64,000 bases of DNA from Lactococcus sp. S-13 (GTDB taxonomy: Bacteria > Bacillota > Bacilli > Lactobacillales > Streptococcaceae). The position numbers and the translations under genes were made by a program. The DNA lies in NCBI RefSeq assembly GCF_004210295.1, contig NZ_SDAK01000001.1, forward strand, positions 1,674,001 through 1,738,000, given 5' to 3'. Under the pieces are notes generated by a model. The model was given only the letters and a program-made list of their open reading frames with translations. It did no database searches and was not told the origin of the DNA. Position 1 is the first letter of the stretch; each line of letters begins with the position of its first letter. Of this stretch, positions 17,643 through 25,770 are shown one piece after another.

Positions 17643-19592
17643 ATGTTTGTAACGAGTCGTGAGCAGAAATTGATTCAACATTTTCTAAAAAAAGGTAAAC
17701 TCACGATTTCCGAGATGATAGAGCTGACTGGAACGAGTCGAAGGACGCTTTATCGAGATCTTGAAAAATTGCAAGAATCTTTACCTTTAGAAATTACTCT
17801 TGAAAACTCAGCGGATGGTTATTTTTTAAGGGGAGATTTGCAGCAGCTTGAAGAAGCTCGTGAATTAGTGGAGTACTCAGTAATCGAACGTCTGAATGGC
17901 GAGCTCCTTTTTTTAATCGAAAATAAAGCATCTATCATCTCTATCACTGAATACTTTGGGATAAGTCAGCCAACAGCAACTAATGATTTACGACAAATTG
18001 AGCAGGTGTTATTGGAAAGTGAACTTATTTTAGAGCGGGAGCGTGGTTTGAAAATTAAGGGGCGAGAGGAAAATATCCGATCAGTTCTTGTCTCAAGTAT
18101 TTATAATTCTTGTTCGATTCAAGAGTTACTGACAGCTAATTTTTCTGAGAATAAAGTTTTAGAGATATTGGATTTAGAGAAATTTAATATCGCTCACGTA
18201 GCTTTTGAAGACAGTGATTTACCAGAAGGATTAACAGATAAGGTACGGGTATTGATGCAGCTTTTCCTCACCGCTGCCTTGCTACGATTGGATAGAAAGC
18301 AAACGGTAGTTGCTGATGCGGGAATGAAAGGATACCAGCCTAGCAAAAAAGCTTTAAATTTCGTTAATCATCTGCTGACTAAGGTGCCAATAAAGGGGTT
18401 TACAATTGGAGAAATTGTTTATCTAGCAAGTATTTATGATATTTTATACTTTGGATTTGGACGTGATATTTTATTCATGGAAAAATTTGATACAGATTTT
18501 TCGTATAAAATTCGTCAACTGATTGATCAGGTCTCCACGATACTTGAAATAAAATTTGGTAAAGACGATCGTTTGTATGGATTGCTTTATGCTCATCTGA
18601 AAGAAAGTGATATTCTTCCAACTCTTTTTTCTGAAAAACAAAATGATTTTATCAAAAAAATAGAAATAGATAATCAGAAAATTTATAAAGCTGTCAAAGT
18701 TGCGTTAACGGAAGTTTTTAAGAAACGATTTTCAGAGATTGAATTTGCTTATGTTACTCTGCATTTTGTAGCAACTTTGGAAAGAAGTGATCTTGTCAGG
18801 CCTTTGAGAGCAGCTTTGGTTACGAGCGAGGGGCTTATTTCTTGTGAGTTTTTGATGAGTGATTTACGTAAAAATTTTCCTTTTTTGAAAAAAATAGAAT
18901 TAATTCAAAGTTCTATGAAATTTGAAAAAAGTAAGTATGATGTGATTTTTACTACAGAAAAAGAACTGAATTATCTTTATGTTAGTCGGATGATGGATCA
19001 AAAAAACCTTGATGGACTACGACAGAAACTGCGAGAAATACAGCAAAATAAGAAGGTTCTTAGGCTTGATGAGGATGAGGTGCAAAAAGATTTTATTGAC
19101 CTCAACGCGTTATTTATTGTGGGAAATGCTTTGGTAAAAGGATTTGAGATTAAAAAAATTACTAATAAAGCTGTATTATCAGATGTAGTTACTCAAATTA
19201 TTCATGATGTAAATCCAGACGATTCGGGGGAATTGGTAAATTTGATAAAAACCCGTTTTCAAGAAACGCACTTGGCTATTCCTGAAACTGAGATTGCTTT
19301 GTTCCATGGTGTCCATTCTTATATAAAGACTCCAATTTTTAAAATTTATGATTTGAGTGAAGAACTGGAAGTTATAGGGATGAATCGAAAGCTCCTTAAA
19401 ATCAAACGAAGCTTGTTATTGTTGGCACCTCCAAAGGTTCCAGACTATGTTGCCTATTTATTGGGTAAAATTTCAAGTTCAATCATTGAGAATAAACTGT
19501 ATACAACAATTTATAATTCAGGAAATGAAGAAGTGATTAGAGAGCTTTTGAGACAAATCATCACAGAAGCAATAAAAACGTATGGAGATTAG
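17643..19592 (+). CDS. mtlR: Mannitol operon transcriptional activator MtlR
   Basis: 649 residues, DeoR/BglG-type PTS-regulated activator. It has an N-terminal helix-turn-helix (ISEMIELTGTSRRTLYRDLEKL), a second HTH (IISITEYFGISQPTATNDLRQ), two PRD domains (about 190-400), a IIB-like domain, and a C-terminal IIA-like domain with ALFHGVHSYIKTPIF. PTS-dependent phosphorylation of PRDs and the IIB/IIA modules normally controls such activators. It lies between mtlA and mtlF, with AAAGGA before the ATG. Confidence 0.95.
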   Translation: MFVTSREQKLIQHFLKKGKLTISEMIELTGTSRRTLYRDLEKLQESLPLEITLENSADGYFLRGDLQQLEEARELVEYSVIERLNGELLFLIENKASIISITEYFGISQPTATNDLRQIEQVLLESELILERERGLKIKGREENIRSVLVSSIYNSCSIQELLTANFSENKVLEILDLEKFNIAHVAFEDSDLPEGLTDKVRVLMQLFLTAALLRLDRKQTVVADAGMKGYQPSKKALNFVNHLLTKVPIKGFTIGEIVYLASIYDILYFGFGRDILFMEKFDTDFSYKIRQLIDQVSTILEIKFGKDDRLYGLLYAHLKESDILPTLFSEKQNDFIKKIEIDNQKIYKAVKVALTEVFKKRFSEIEFAYVTLHFVATLERSDLVRPLRAALVTSEGLISCEFLMSDLRKNFPFLKKIELIQSSMKFEKSKYDVIFTTEKELNYLYVSRMMDQKNLDGLRQKLREIQQNKKVLRLDEDEVQKDFIDLNALFIVGNALVKGFEIKKITNKAVLSDVVTQIIHDVNPDDSGELVNLIKTRFQETHLAIPETEIALFHGVHSYIKTPIFKIYDLSEELEVIGMNRKLLKIKRSLLLLAPPKVPDYVAYLLGKISSSIIENKLYTTIYNSGNEEVIRELLRQIITEAIKTYGD

Positions 19593-19611
19593 GTTTACAA
19601 GTATTGTAAAC
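19593..19611. repeat. Inverted repeat GTTTACAA-GTA-TTGTAAAC before mtlF
   Basis: A perfect 8-bp inverted repeat begins right at the mtlR stop and lies about 22 bp before the mtlF RBS. CTGTAAATACAG follows at 19614. It resembles the element at 652-669. No T-run, so an operator or mRNA hairpin is more likely than a terminator. Confidence 0.5.
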
Positions 19612-19645
19612 CCCTGTAAATACAGTAAATAAAGAAAGGAAAACA

Positions 19646-20077
19646 ATGGAAGTTCAAAAAAATTTAATTAGACTCAATCAAAATTTTGAGACAAAAGAAG
19701 AGGCAATCGAATTTTGTGGAGAGTTGTTAGTTTCAGGAGGTCATGTAACAGCGGAGTATGTCCCAGCCATGATTCAACGGAACAAAGATTTGTCGGTGTA
19801 TATGGGCAACTTTATTGCGATTCCTCATGGAACGGATGATGCGAAAAAGGAAGTTCTAAAAACAGGGATTGCAATTGTCCAAGTGCCGCGTGGAGTCAAT
19901 TTTGGAACAGACAATAATCCTAAAGTCGCAACGGTATTATTTGGTATTGCTGGGGTGGGGAATGAACATCTGGATTTGATTCAAAAAATTTCTATTTTTT
20001 GTGCAGATGTTGACAATGTTGTAAAGCTTGCTGATGCTCAAACAGTGGATGAAGTCGCTGGATATTTTGCTGAATAA
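19646..20077 (+). CDS. mtlF: Mannitol-specific PTS enzyme IIA
   Basis: 143 residues, single IIA domain of the mannitol/fructose type. The phospho-accepting His61 lies in [14 protein letters not shown]. It passes phosphate from HPr to the Cys of MtlA. AAAGGA precedes the ATG. The gene is followed by a terminator and then by mtlD with its own regulatory region. Confidence 0.96.
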   Translation: MEVQKNLIRLNQNFETKEEAIEFCGELLVSGGHVTAEYVPAMIQRNKDLSVYMGNFIAIPHGTDDAKKEVLKTGIAIVQVPRGVNFGTDNNPKVATVLFGIAGVGNEHLDLIQKISIFCADVDNVVKLADAQTVDEVAGYFAE

Positions 20078-20092
20078 ACTTTAAATAAATAA

Positions 20093-20129
20093 AAAATGGC
20101 ACGATTGTTCGTGTCATTTTCTTTATTTA
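20093..20129 (+). terminator. Terminator after mtlF
   Basis: 12-bp stem AAAATGGCACGA/TCGTGTCATTTT with one G-U pair and a TTGT loop, then CTTTATTT. It would reduce read-through into mtlD. Confidence 0.8.
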
Positions 20130-20138
20130 CGCTCGAAA

Positions 20139-20152
20139 TGTAAAAGCTTACA
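20139..20152 (+). promoter_or_regulatory. Candidate CcpA site (cre) upstream of mtlD
   Basis: TGTAAAAGCTTACA matches 13 of 14 positions of the cre consensus and is nearly palindromic. It lies 54 bp before mtlD, fitting carbon catabolite control of the last mannitol gene. Confidence 0.6.
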
Positions 20153-20205
20153 ATTGGGTTGTTCCTAGCGGGACTGACTTAATAATTATCAATTCAAGGA
20201 GAAGT

Positions 20206-21369
20206 ATGATGAAAAAAGCAGTACATTTTGGTGCGGGCAATATTGGTCGTGGATTTATTGGAGAAATTCTTAGTAAAAATGACTTTGAAGTTATTTTTGT
20301 TGATATGAATGCAGCGGTAATTGATGCACTTAATGAACGCCATGGTTATGAGATTGGTATTGCAAGTCCGGAGCATGAGAAAATCAGTGTCTCAGGTGTT
20401 TCTGGGATTAATAATGGAAAAAATCCTGAAGAGGTTGTACAAGCCATTGCTGAAGCTGATATTGTGACGACAGCGATTGGACCAACTATCTTACCTTATA
20501 TTGCTGAGCTTATTGCTAAAGGGATTCACGCGCGCAAACAAGCAGGTAATCAAAATCCTTTGGATTTTCTGGCTTGTGAAAATATGATTGGTGGTTCTGA
20601 ATTTTTGGGTGGGAAAGTAGCAGAATATTTATCAGATGAGGATCGAGCATATGTTGCTGAGTACATCGGATTTCCCAATGCGGCAGTTGATCGTATTGTT
20701 CCAGGGCAACGTCATGAAGATGTGCTTTATGTTGAAGTCGAGCCTTTTCGCGAGTGGGTAATTGATGAAAGTCAGCTTAAAAACACAAGTTTTAAACTTG
20801 AAGGTGCTCATTATGCGACAAACCTTGAACCATTTATTGAGCGTAAACTTTTCTCTGTAAACTCAGGTCATGCGACAGTGGCTTATAACAGTGCTTATAA
20901 GGGTTATAAAACAATTTTGGAGGGTTTACAAGACGTGGAGGTAGTTGATGCACTAAAGGCTGTTCAAGTGGAGACGCGGGCCTTACTTTTGGCAAAATGG
21001 GGGGAATATTTTACTGAAGAAAGTCTTATTGATTATCATCAAGTCATTATTTCGCGCTTTAAAAATCCTGAAATTATTGATGAGGTGACGCGTGTAGGAC
21101 GGACACCGATTCGTAAACTTGGTTATGATGAACGTTTTATTCGTCCAATTCGGGAGCTAAATGATCGGGGTCTTGATTATAGTGCTCATTTAGATGTGGT
21201 TGGGAAGATTTTTGCTTATAAAGATGACAATGATGATCAAGCGGTGGAACTTCAAGAAAGATTAGCGACAGGGGAACTTTCAAAAGTTATCAAGGAAGTG
21301 ACAGGGCTATCTAGTCCCAAAATTCTTGGAGAAATCGAAGCAATTGTAGGGAAATATACAAAGTTTTAA
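20206..21369 (+). CDS. mtlD: Mannitol-1-phosphate 5-dehydrogenase
   Basis: 387 residues. It oxidises mannitol-1-phosphate to fructose-6-phosphate with NAD. The Rossmann motif HFGAGNIGRGFIGE is at the N-terminus; LACENMIGGSEFLG and GFPNAAVDRIVPG are family signatures, as is the C-terminal catalytic-lysine region (ERKLFSVNSGHAT). AAGGAGAA precedes the paired ATGATG. It sits after the mtlF terminator with its own candidate cre. Confidence 0.96.
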   Translation: MMKKAVHFGAGNIGRGFIGEILSKNDFEVIFVDMNAAVIDALNERHGYEIGIASPEHEKISVSGVSGINNGKNPEEVVQAIAEADIVTTAIGPTILPYIAELIAKGIHARKQAGNQNPLDFLACENMIGGSEFLGGKVAEYLSDEDRAYVAEYIGFPNAAVDRIVPGQRHEDVLYVEVEPFREWVIDESQLKNTSFKLEGAHYATNLEPFIERKLFSVNSGHATVAYNSAYKGYKTILEGLQDVEVVDALKAVQVETRALLLAKWGEYFTEESLIDYHQVIISRFKNPEIIDEVTRVGRTPIRKLGYDERFIRPIRELNDRGLDYSAHLDVVGKIFAYKDDNDDQAVELQERLATGELSKVIKEVTGLSSPKILGEIEAIVGKYTKF

Positions 21370-21413
21370 AATTTTGTTTTGTTATAATTAAGTAAAAAAT
21401 AAACCGTTTCCAC

Positions 21414-21442
21414 TTGAAATGTTAAGTTTAAAATGGTAATAT
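21414..21442 (+). promoter_or_regulatory. Promoter of the structured RNA
   Basis: -35 TTGAAA (21414-21419), 17-bp spacer, TG-extended -10 TAATAT (21437-21442). Confidence 0.5.
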
Positions 21443-21449
21443 AGAAGCA

Positions 21450-21658
21450 TAGAAAAGCACTGGAATGTGCGAGCTCTTTCTTTTTTTTGACCGACTATAT
21501 TTGTATTGCATCGGGGTTCATGAGACATTCGGTAGCGTAATACCTCGAACGAAAGTAGGGGAAGCTGATACGAAGCGAGAACACCCACCTAGCGTTTTAG
21601 CGGGTTCAATACGTGAAGGAGCATACGGCATTCAATCAGTGTTTTTTGTGTTGTTTTT
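21450..21658 (+). ncRNA. Structured small RNA, possibly 6S RNA (ssrS)
   Basis: About 200 nt with no convincing coding frame, its own promoter, and a T-rich end. The ends pair (AAGCACTG and GAATG with CATTC and CAGTGTTTT). Internal stems include TCGGGGT/ACCTCGA and CACCC/GGGTT, giving a long rod with bulges, as 6S RNA has. Location just before a tRNA-Lys gene and the size support 6S, but I cannot align it. It lacks the conserved cores of RNase P RNA, tmRNA and SRP RNA. Confidence 0.5.
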
Positions 21659-21757
21659 TCGGCGAGAGATTTGGATTTGGAACGATAAAAATTCTTGCAT
21701 TTTTCAATGAAAAGGCGTACAATAATAAAGTAAGTTTTGAAAATTACTGATAAAAAA

Positions 21758-21830
21758 GCCTCCTTAGCTCAGTTGGTAGAGCAGTAGACTCTTAATCTAT
21801 GGGTCGTAGGTTCGAGTCCTACAGGGGGCA
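21758..21830 (+). tRNA. tRNA-Lys (CTT)
   Basis: 73 nt; anticodon CTT in TAGA-CTCTTAA-TCTA; D-arm TAGCTCAGTTGGTAGAGCA; T-arm GTAGGTTCGAGTCCTAC; acceptor GCCTCCT/AGGGGGC. Confidence 0.95.
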
Positions 21831-21839
21831 TAAACTAGG

Positions 21840-21871
21840 ACACATCTTTATTGAAGAGATGTGTTTTTTTT
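21840..21871 (+). terminator. Terminator after tRNA-Lys
   Basis: ACACATCT/AGATGTGT stem, A/T-rich loop, then TTTTTTTT. Confidence 0.85.
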
Positions 21872-21874
21872 GTT

Positions 21875-21924
21875 AGAGAATTTACTGACGGATTTGTTTT
21901 GGGATTTACGTCAGTAAATTCTCT
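21875..21924. repeat. Complete CTGACG palindromic repeat, best copy
   Basis: Perfect 16-bp inverted repeat AGAGAATTTACTGACG/CGTCAGTAAATTCTCT with an 18-nt centre, 50 bp in total. It is the most complete member of the family in the window and lies just upstream of the araT promoter. Confidence 0.85.
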
Positions 21925-22003
21925 TCTCAAAAGTGGAAATTTTCTGAAAAAGCGCTATAATAGAATAAACAATTTTGCTTGGATTTTCATTGGAGGAAAT
22001 ATA

Positions 22004-23179
22004 ATGGATTTATTGAAAAAATTTAACCCGAATTTAGATAAAATTGCGATTTCGCTAATTCGGCAGTTTGATCAGCAGGTGTCAAGTATTCCTGATATTA
22101 TCAAATTAACCTTGGGTGAGCCTGATTTTTACACGCCTGAACACGTTAAACAGGCAGGGATTGCGGCGATTGAAAACAACCAGAGCCATTACACGGGAAT
22201 GGCGGGTCTGCTGGAATTGCGTCAAGCGGCCAGTGAATTTATGGCGAAAAAATATGGCTTGAGCTATGCTGCTGAAGATGAAATTTTAGTAACTGTTGGG
22301 GTGACAGAGGCGATTTCAAGTGTTTTACTTTCCATTTTGGTGGCGGGAGATGAGGTTTTGATTCCTGCGCCGGCTTATCCGGGCTATGAGCCTTTGATTA
22401 CGCTTGCTGGTGGAAGTTTGGTTGAAATTGACACAAGAGCCAATGATTTTGTTTTGACGCCTGAGATGCTTGAAAATGCGCTTGTCGCGCGTGGTGAAAA
22501 AGTCAAAGCTGTGATTTTGAATTATCCAGCTAATCCGACAGGGGTCACTTATACGCGGGAGCAAATTTCGGCTTTGGCTGAGGTTGTGAAACGTCATGAG
22601 GTTTTTGTCATTGCCGATGAGGTCTACTCTGAGCTGAATTATACTCCGAATACGCACGTATCAATTGCTGAGTATGCCCCTGAACAAACCATTGTCCTCA
22701 ACGGTTTGTCAAAATCGCACGCGATGACAGGTTGGCGGATTGGTTTAATTTTTGCTGCGCGTGAATTGGTGGCGCAAATCATCAAAACACATCAGTATTT
22801 GGTGACTTCAGCCTCTACACAGTCACAGTTTGCGGCGATTGAGGCTCTAAAAAATGGTGCTGATGACGCTTTGCCAATGCGAGGCGAATATTTGAAACGG
22901 CGCGATTTTATCATCGAAAAAATGACAGCACTTGGATTTAAAATCATAGAACCTGACGGCGCATTCTATATTTTTGCAAAAATTCCTGCAGATTTGGAAC
23001 AAGATTCCTTCAAATTCTGTGTGGATTTTGCTCAAAAAAATGCGGTAGCTATTATTCCTGGAATCGCCTTTGGTCAGTACGGCGAAGGCTTTGTCCGCTT
23101 GTCTTATGCGGCTTCAATGGAAGTCATTGAACAGGCAATGGTACGTCTGACTGATTATGTCGCAAAAGTGCGTCGCTAA
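22004..23179 (+). CDS. araT: Aromatic amino acid aminotransferase AraT
   Basis: 391 residues from ATG 22004, preceded by GGAGG; the frame is open upstream to 21851, but that stretch crosses the repeat and lacks homology. Class I aminotransferase motifs: LTLGEPDFYTPEHV, NYPANPTGVTYTREQ, IADEVYSEL, and the PLP lysine in NGLSKSHAMTGWRIG. In lactococci the AraT enzyme starts aromatic amino acid breakdown and lies next to recO, as here. -10 TATAAT is at 21956-21961. Confidence 0.9.
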   Translation: MDLLKKFNPNLDKIAISLIRQFDQQVSSIPDIIKLTLGEPDFYTPEHVKQAGIAAIENNQSHYTGMAGLLELRQAASEFMAKKYGLSYAAEDEILVTVGVTEAISSVLLSILVAGDEVLIPAPAYPGYEPLITLAGGSLVEIDTRANDFVLTPEMLENALVARGEKVKAVILNYPANPTGVTYTREQISALAEVVKRHEVFVIADEVYSELNYTPNTHVSIAEYAPEQTIVLNGLSKSHAMTGWRIGLIFAARELVAQIIKTHQYLVTSASTQSQFAAIEALKNGADDALPMRGEYLKRRDFIIEKMTALGFKIIEPDGAFYIFAKIPADLEQDSFKFCVDFAQKNAVAIIPGIAFGQYGEGFVRLSYAASMEVIEQAMVRLTDYVAKVRR

Positions 23180-23186
23180 TGCATCA

Positions 23187-23282
23187 CGTCAGTAAAAATG
23201 CTCAGAGAAAATGCTGACGTAAATTTTTTCAGTCAAAAAAGCCAGAGAAATTGCTGACGAAAATCTTGTCAGCAATTTTTCT
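23187..23282. repeat. Tandem CTGACG repeat units between araT and recO
   Basis: Reads CGTCAGTAAAAATGCTC then AGAGAAAATGCTGACG, followed by a second degenerate pair AGAGAAATTGCTGACG / TTGTCAGCAATTTTTCT. The last pair is a hairpin with a T-rich end and may terminate araT. Confidence 0.75.
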
Positions 23283-23290
23283 GTTATAAT
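23282..23290 (+). promoter_or_regulatory. Extended -10 promoter for recO
   Basis: TGT-TATAAT directly after the repeat, 79 bp before the recO ATG. Confidence 0.45.
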
Positions 23291-23368
23291 TAAAGAAAAG
23301 TCAGCCAAAGTGTGCTGAGTTACTGATGTAATTTTTAAAAATATCGAAAATTTTGAGGAGGAAAAATC

Positions 23369-24130
23369 ATGCGGGATGCTGAAACGCGCGGTTTGGTAAT
23401 GTACAGCCGAAATTACAAAGAAAAAGATAAGTTAGTCAAAATTTTCACAGAGTCTTTCGGTAAGCGAATGTTTTTCGTCAGAAATTTTGGAAAATCGCAC
23501 TATGCCAGCAGTTTACAGCCCTTTACGAGCGCTCAGCTGAAAGCGACAATTAATGACGAGGGCTTTTCTTTTATCGAGGACGTCAGCGAAATCTCCACCT
23601 ACAAGCAAGTCAGCAGCGATATTTTTATCAATGCTCACGCCTCCTATCTCGTCAGTCTTGCTGACGCAGCGATTAGCGACAATCATTATGATCCAGCCCT
23701 TTACGGTTTTCTGATTCAGAGTTTAGAGCTACTCAACCAAGGCTTTGACAGGGAAGTGATTACCAACATTTTTGAGTTACAGGTGCTAAATCGTTTTGGC
23801 GTCTCAATCAATTTTTCTGAGTGTGCTTTTTGCCATACAACTTCTGGCCCCTTTGATTTTTCTTATAAATTTAGTGGTTGCCTTTGCTCACGGCACTTTG
23901 ATGAAGACTTGCGTCGGAGTCATTTAGATCCCAATGTCCTCTATCTGGTCAATCTTTTCCAAGAAATTTCGCTCAATGAACTCCAGAAAATTTCCCTCAA
24001 GCCAGAAATAAAAGAAAAAATCCGCCAATTCATAGACGGACTTTATGACGAATATGTAGGCATCCACCTGAAAGCCAAGAAGTTTCTGGACTCCATGCAG
24101 CCAGGTTCCTGGGCAGATATTATGAAATAA
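23369..24130 (+). CDS. recO: DNA repair protein RecO
   Basis: 253 residues. RecO works with RecF and RecR to load RecA on SSB-coated gaps. The N-terminal OB-fold is visible (RGLVMYSRNYKEKDKLVKIFTE, GKRMFFVRNFGK), and the zinc-binding-like CAFCHTTSGPFDFSYKFSGCLCSRH retains four Cys. GAGGAGG precedes the ATG. The araT-recO order is conserved in related genomes. Convergent with pdhD. Confidence 0.95.
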   Translation: MRDAETRGLVMYSRNYKEKDKLVKIFTESFGKRMFFVRNFGKSHYASSLQPFTSAQLKATINDEGFSFIEDVSEISTYKQVSSDIFINAHASYLVSLADAAISDNHYDPALYGFLIQSLELLNQGFDREVITNIFELQVLNRFGVSINFSECAFCHTTSGPFDFSYKFSGCLCSRHFDEDLRRSHLDPNVLYLVNLFQEISLNELQKISLKPEIKEKIRQFIDGLYDEYVGIHLKAKKFLDSMQPGSWADIMK

Positions 24131-24175
24131 CTGTGGATAAGCCGGAAAGAATATTTCCAAAAACTTATCCACAGT
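24130..24175. promoter_or_regulatory. Two perfect DnaA boxes in inverted orientation
   Basis: TGTGGATAA (24132-24140) and TTATCCACA (24165-24173) are both exact matches to the DnaA-box consensus. They form the core of a perfect 12-bp inverted repeat (ACTGTGGATAAG / CTTATCCACAGT) with a 22-bp spacer, in the non-coding gap between convergent genes. Confidence 0.7.
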
Positions 24176-24190
24176 GGAAAAGTAGGACTG

Positions 24191-24226
24191 AAAAAAATTA
24201 CTGACGCATTTATCAGTAATTTTTTT
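24191..24226. terminator. Bidirectional terminator between recO and pdhD
   Basis: Perfect 14-bp stem AAAAAAATTACTGA/TCAGTAATTTTTTT with an 8-nt loop, U-tailed in both directions, between convergent genes. The arms carry the CTGAC core of the dispersed repeat. Confidence 0.9.
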
Positions 24227-24243
24227 CATTTTGGTCAGTAATT

Positions 24244-25662
24244 TTAAACGTGAATTGGCAAACCATCAGCCAATTCAGCAGTATCCATGATTGCTTCGCC
24301 AAGCGTTGGGTGAGGTTGAATCGTCAATGAAATATCTTTAGAAGTCAAACCGTTTTCAATTGCCAGTGACAATCCAGAAATTAAGTCAGAAGCACCAGGA
24401 CCAACGATTTGAGCCCCAATCAGCGCCCCCTCTTTCTTTTCAGTAATCAAACGCAAGAAACCAGTCGTATCATTCATTGAAATAGCACGCCCATTTGCTG
24501 CAAATGGGAACTTAGAAATTTTAACATCTTTGCGATCCTTAACAGATTCAGGCGTTTCACCGACAGTTGCCAATTCAGTAGTTGTATAAGCTACAGCAGG
24601 TAAAGCCACGTGTAAATCGACGTCATCTTCAGCTCCAGCAATTGCAGCAGCAGCAACTTTAGCTTGGAAAGAAGCTTTGTGAGCAAGCATTGGACCAGGC
24701 ACTACATCACCAATTGCGTAAATGTGGGGCACATTGGTTGCATAAGATTCATTAACTTCGATCAACCCGCGGTCAGTCAACTTAACATCAGTATTGTTCA
24801 ATCCGATTAAATCAGTATTTGGACGACGACCAACAGAGACGAGTAAGTAATCACCAGTCACTGTTTGTTCTTTTCCATCAACTTCAAACGTCAAAGTCAC
24901 ATCTTTATCAGTTTGAGTAGCTGATTTAGCCATTGCTGAAGTAAAGATTTCAGAACCAGCAGATTTCACGCGATTAGCAATGATATCAGACATTTCTTTA
25001 TCAAAACCGTTTAAGATGTGATCCAATCCTTCAACGATTGTAATCTTAGAACCGAGCATCCGGTAAGCTCCACCAAGCTCAGACCCAATAACTCCTCCTC
25101 CAACAATAATCAAATGTTTAGGGATTTCTGGAAGTGACAACGCACCAGTGGAGTCAATAATGCGACCACCAAATGGGAAAGAAGGAATTTCGATAGGACG
25201 TGAACCAGTTGAGATAATCACATCATTAAATTGCAAAAGTTGGAAACCATCTTCTTGTTCGACATTAATTGTATTATTGTCAACAAATTCTGCTGTTCCT
25301 TGAATCACGTCAACTTTGTGTTTTTTAAGTAGCATTTTGACGCCACCTGTCAACTGGTTGACAACTTTATCTTGTTTCCATTTTTGAGCAGAAGCCCAAT
25401 CAAGCTCTACTTTACTCATTGAAAGTCCGAAAGGATTTTTCTTTTCCGAAGCCTCCAAAGATTCTTGATAATGGTGACCAATATTAATCAATGCTTTTGA
25501 GGGAATGCAACCAATATTTAAACAAACCCCACCGACATTATCTTTTTCGATAATTGTAACTTTTTTACCAAGTTCAGCCGCACGAATGGCAGCAACATAA
25601 CCACCAGGGCCAGAACCAATAACAACCAAATCAACTTCTGTTGCTTGTGCACCAACAACCAT
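24244..25662 (-). CDS. pdhD: Dihydrolipoyl dehydrogenase (E3) of pyruvate dehydrogenase
   Basis: 472 residues. It reoxidises dihydrolipoyl groups of E2 with NAD. FAD motif VVIGSGPGGYVAAIRAAELG at the N-terminus, redox disulfide Cys47/Cys52 in GGVCLNIGCIPSKA, NAD motif IIVGGGVIGSELG, and the active-site His-Glu pair in TIQPHPTLGEAIMD. No lipoyl domain is fused. Last gene of lplL-pdhA-pdhB-pdhC-pdhD, after a 108-bp structured spacer. Confidence 0.97.
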   Translation of the reverse strand: MVVGAQATEVDLVVIGSGPGGYVAAIRAAELGKKVTIIEKDNVGGVCLNIGCIPSKALINIGHHYQESLEASEKKNPFGLSMSKVELDWASAQKWKQDKVVNQLTGGVKMLLKKHKVDVIQGTAEFVDNNTINVEQEDGFQLLQFNDVIISTGSRPIEIPSFPFGGRIIDSTGALSLPEIPKHLIIVGGGVIGSELGGAYRMLGSKITIVEGLDHILNGFDKEMSDIIANRVKSAGSEIFTSAMAKSATQTDKDVTLTFEVDGKEQTVTGDYLLVSVGRRPNTDLIGLNNTDVKLTDRGLIEVNESYATNVPHIYAIGDVVPGPMLAHKASFQAKVAAAAIAGAEDDVDLHVALPAVAYTTTELATVGETPESVKDRKDVKISKFPFAANGRAISMNDTTGFLRLITEKKEGALIGAQIVGPGASDLISGLSLAIENGLTSKDISLTIQPHPTLGEAIMDTAELADGLPIHV

Positions 25663-25677
25663 AATATATCCTCTTTC

Positions 25678-25740
25678 TTGTAAACATTAGTGTCAAATTG
25701 ATTGACAATATTGTAAACTAGCTGACAAAACTTGTCAGCT
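25678..25740 (-). other. Structured pdhC-pdhD spacer with hairpin and TGTCAAAT half-sites
   Basis: Holds a perfect 9-bp hairpin AGCTGACAA/TTGTCAGCT (25720-25740), an imperfect palindrome TGTCAAAT-TG-ATTGACA (25691-25707), and two TTGTAAAC direct repeats (25678, 25711). The TGTCAAAT palindrome resembles the perfect one in the operon leader at 30591-30608. It may tune pdhD expression. Confidence 0.45.
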
Positions 25741-25770
25741 GATGGAAAATGACTTTTCGTTATTTTCCTA

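Noticed and set aside
21465-21710. An 81-codon open frame within the structured RNA block
   Set aside because: It lacks a binding site and recognisable domain, and the region has its own promoter, paired ends and a U-rich terminus typical of a non-coding RNA.
23187-23282. Tandem CTGACG units as a CRISPR array
   Set aside because: Units are palindromic, irregularly spaced and lack unique spacers of constant length; no cas gene is in the window.
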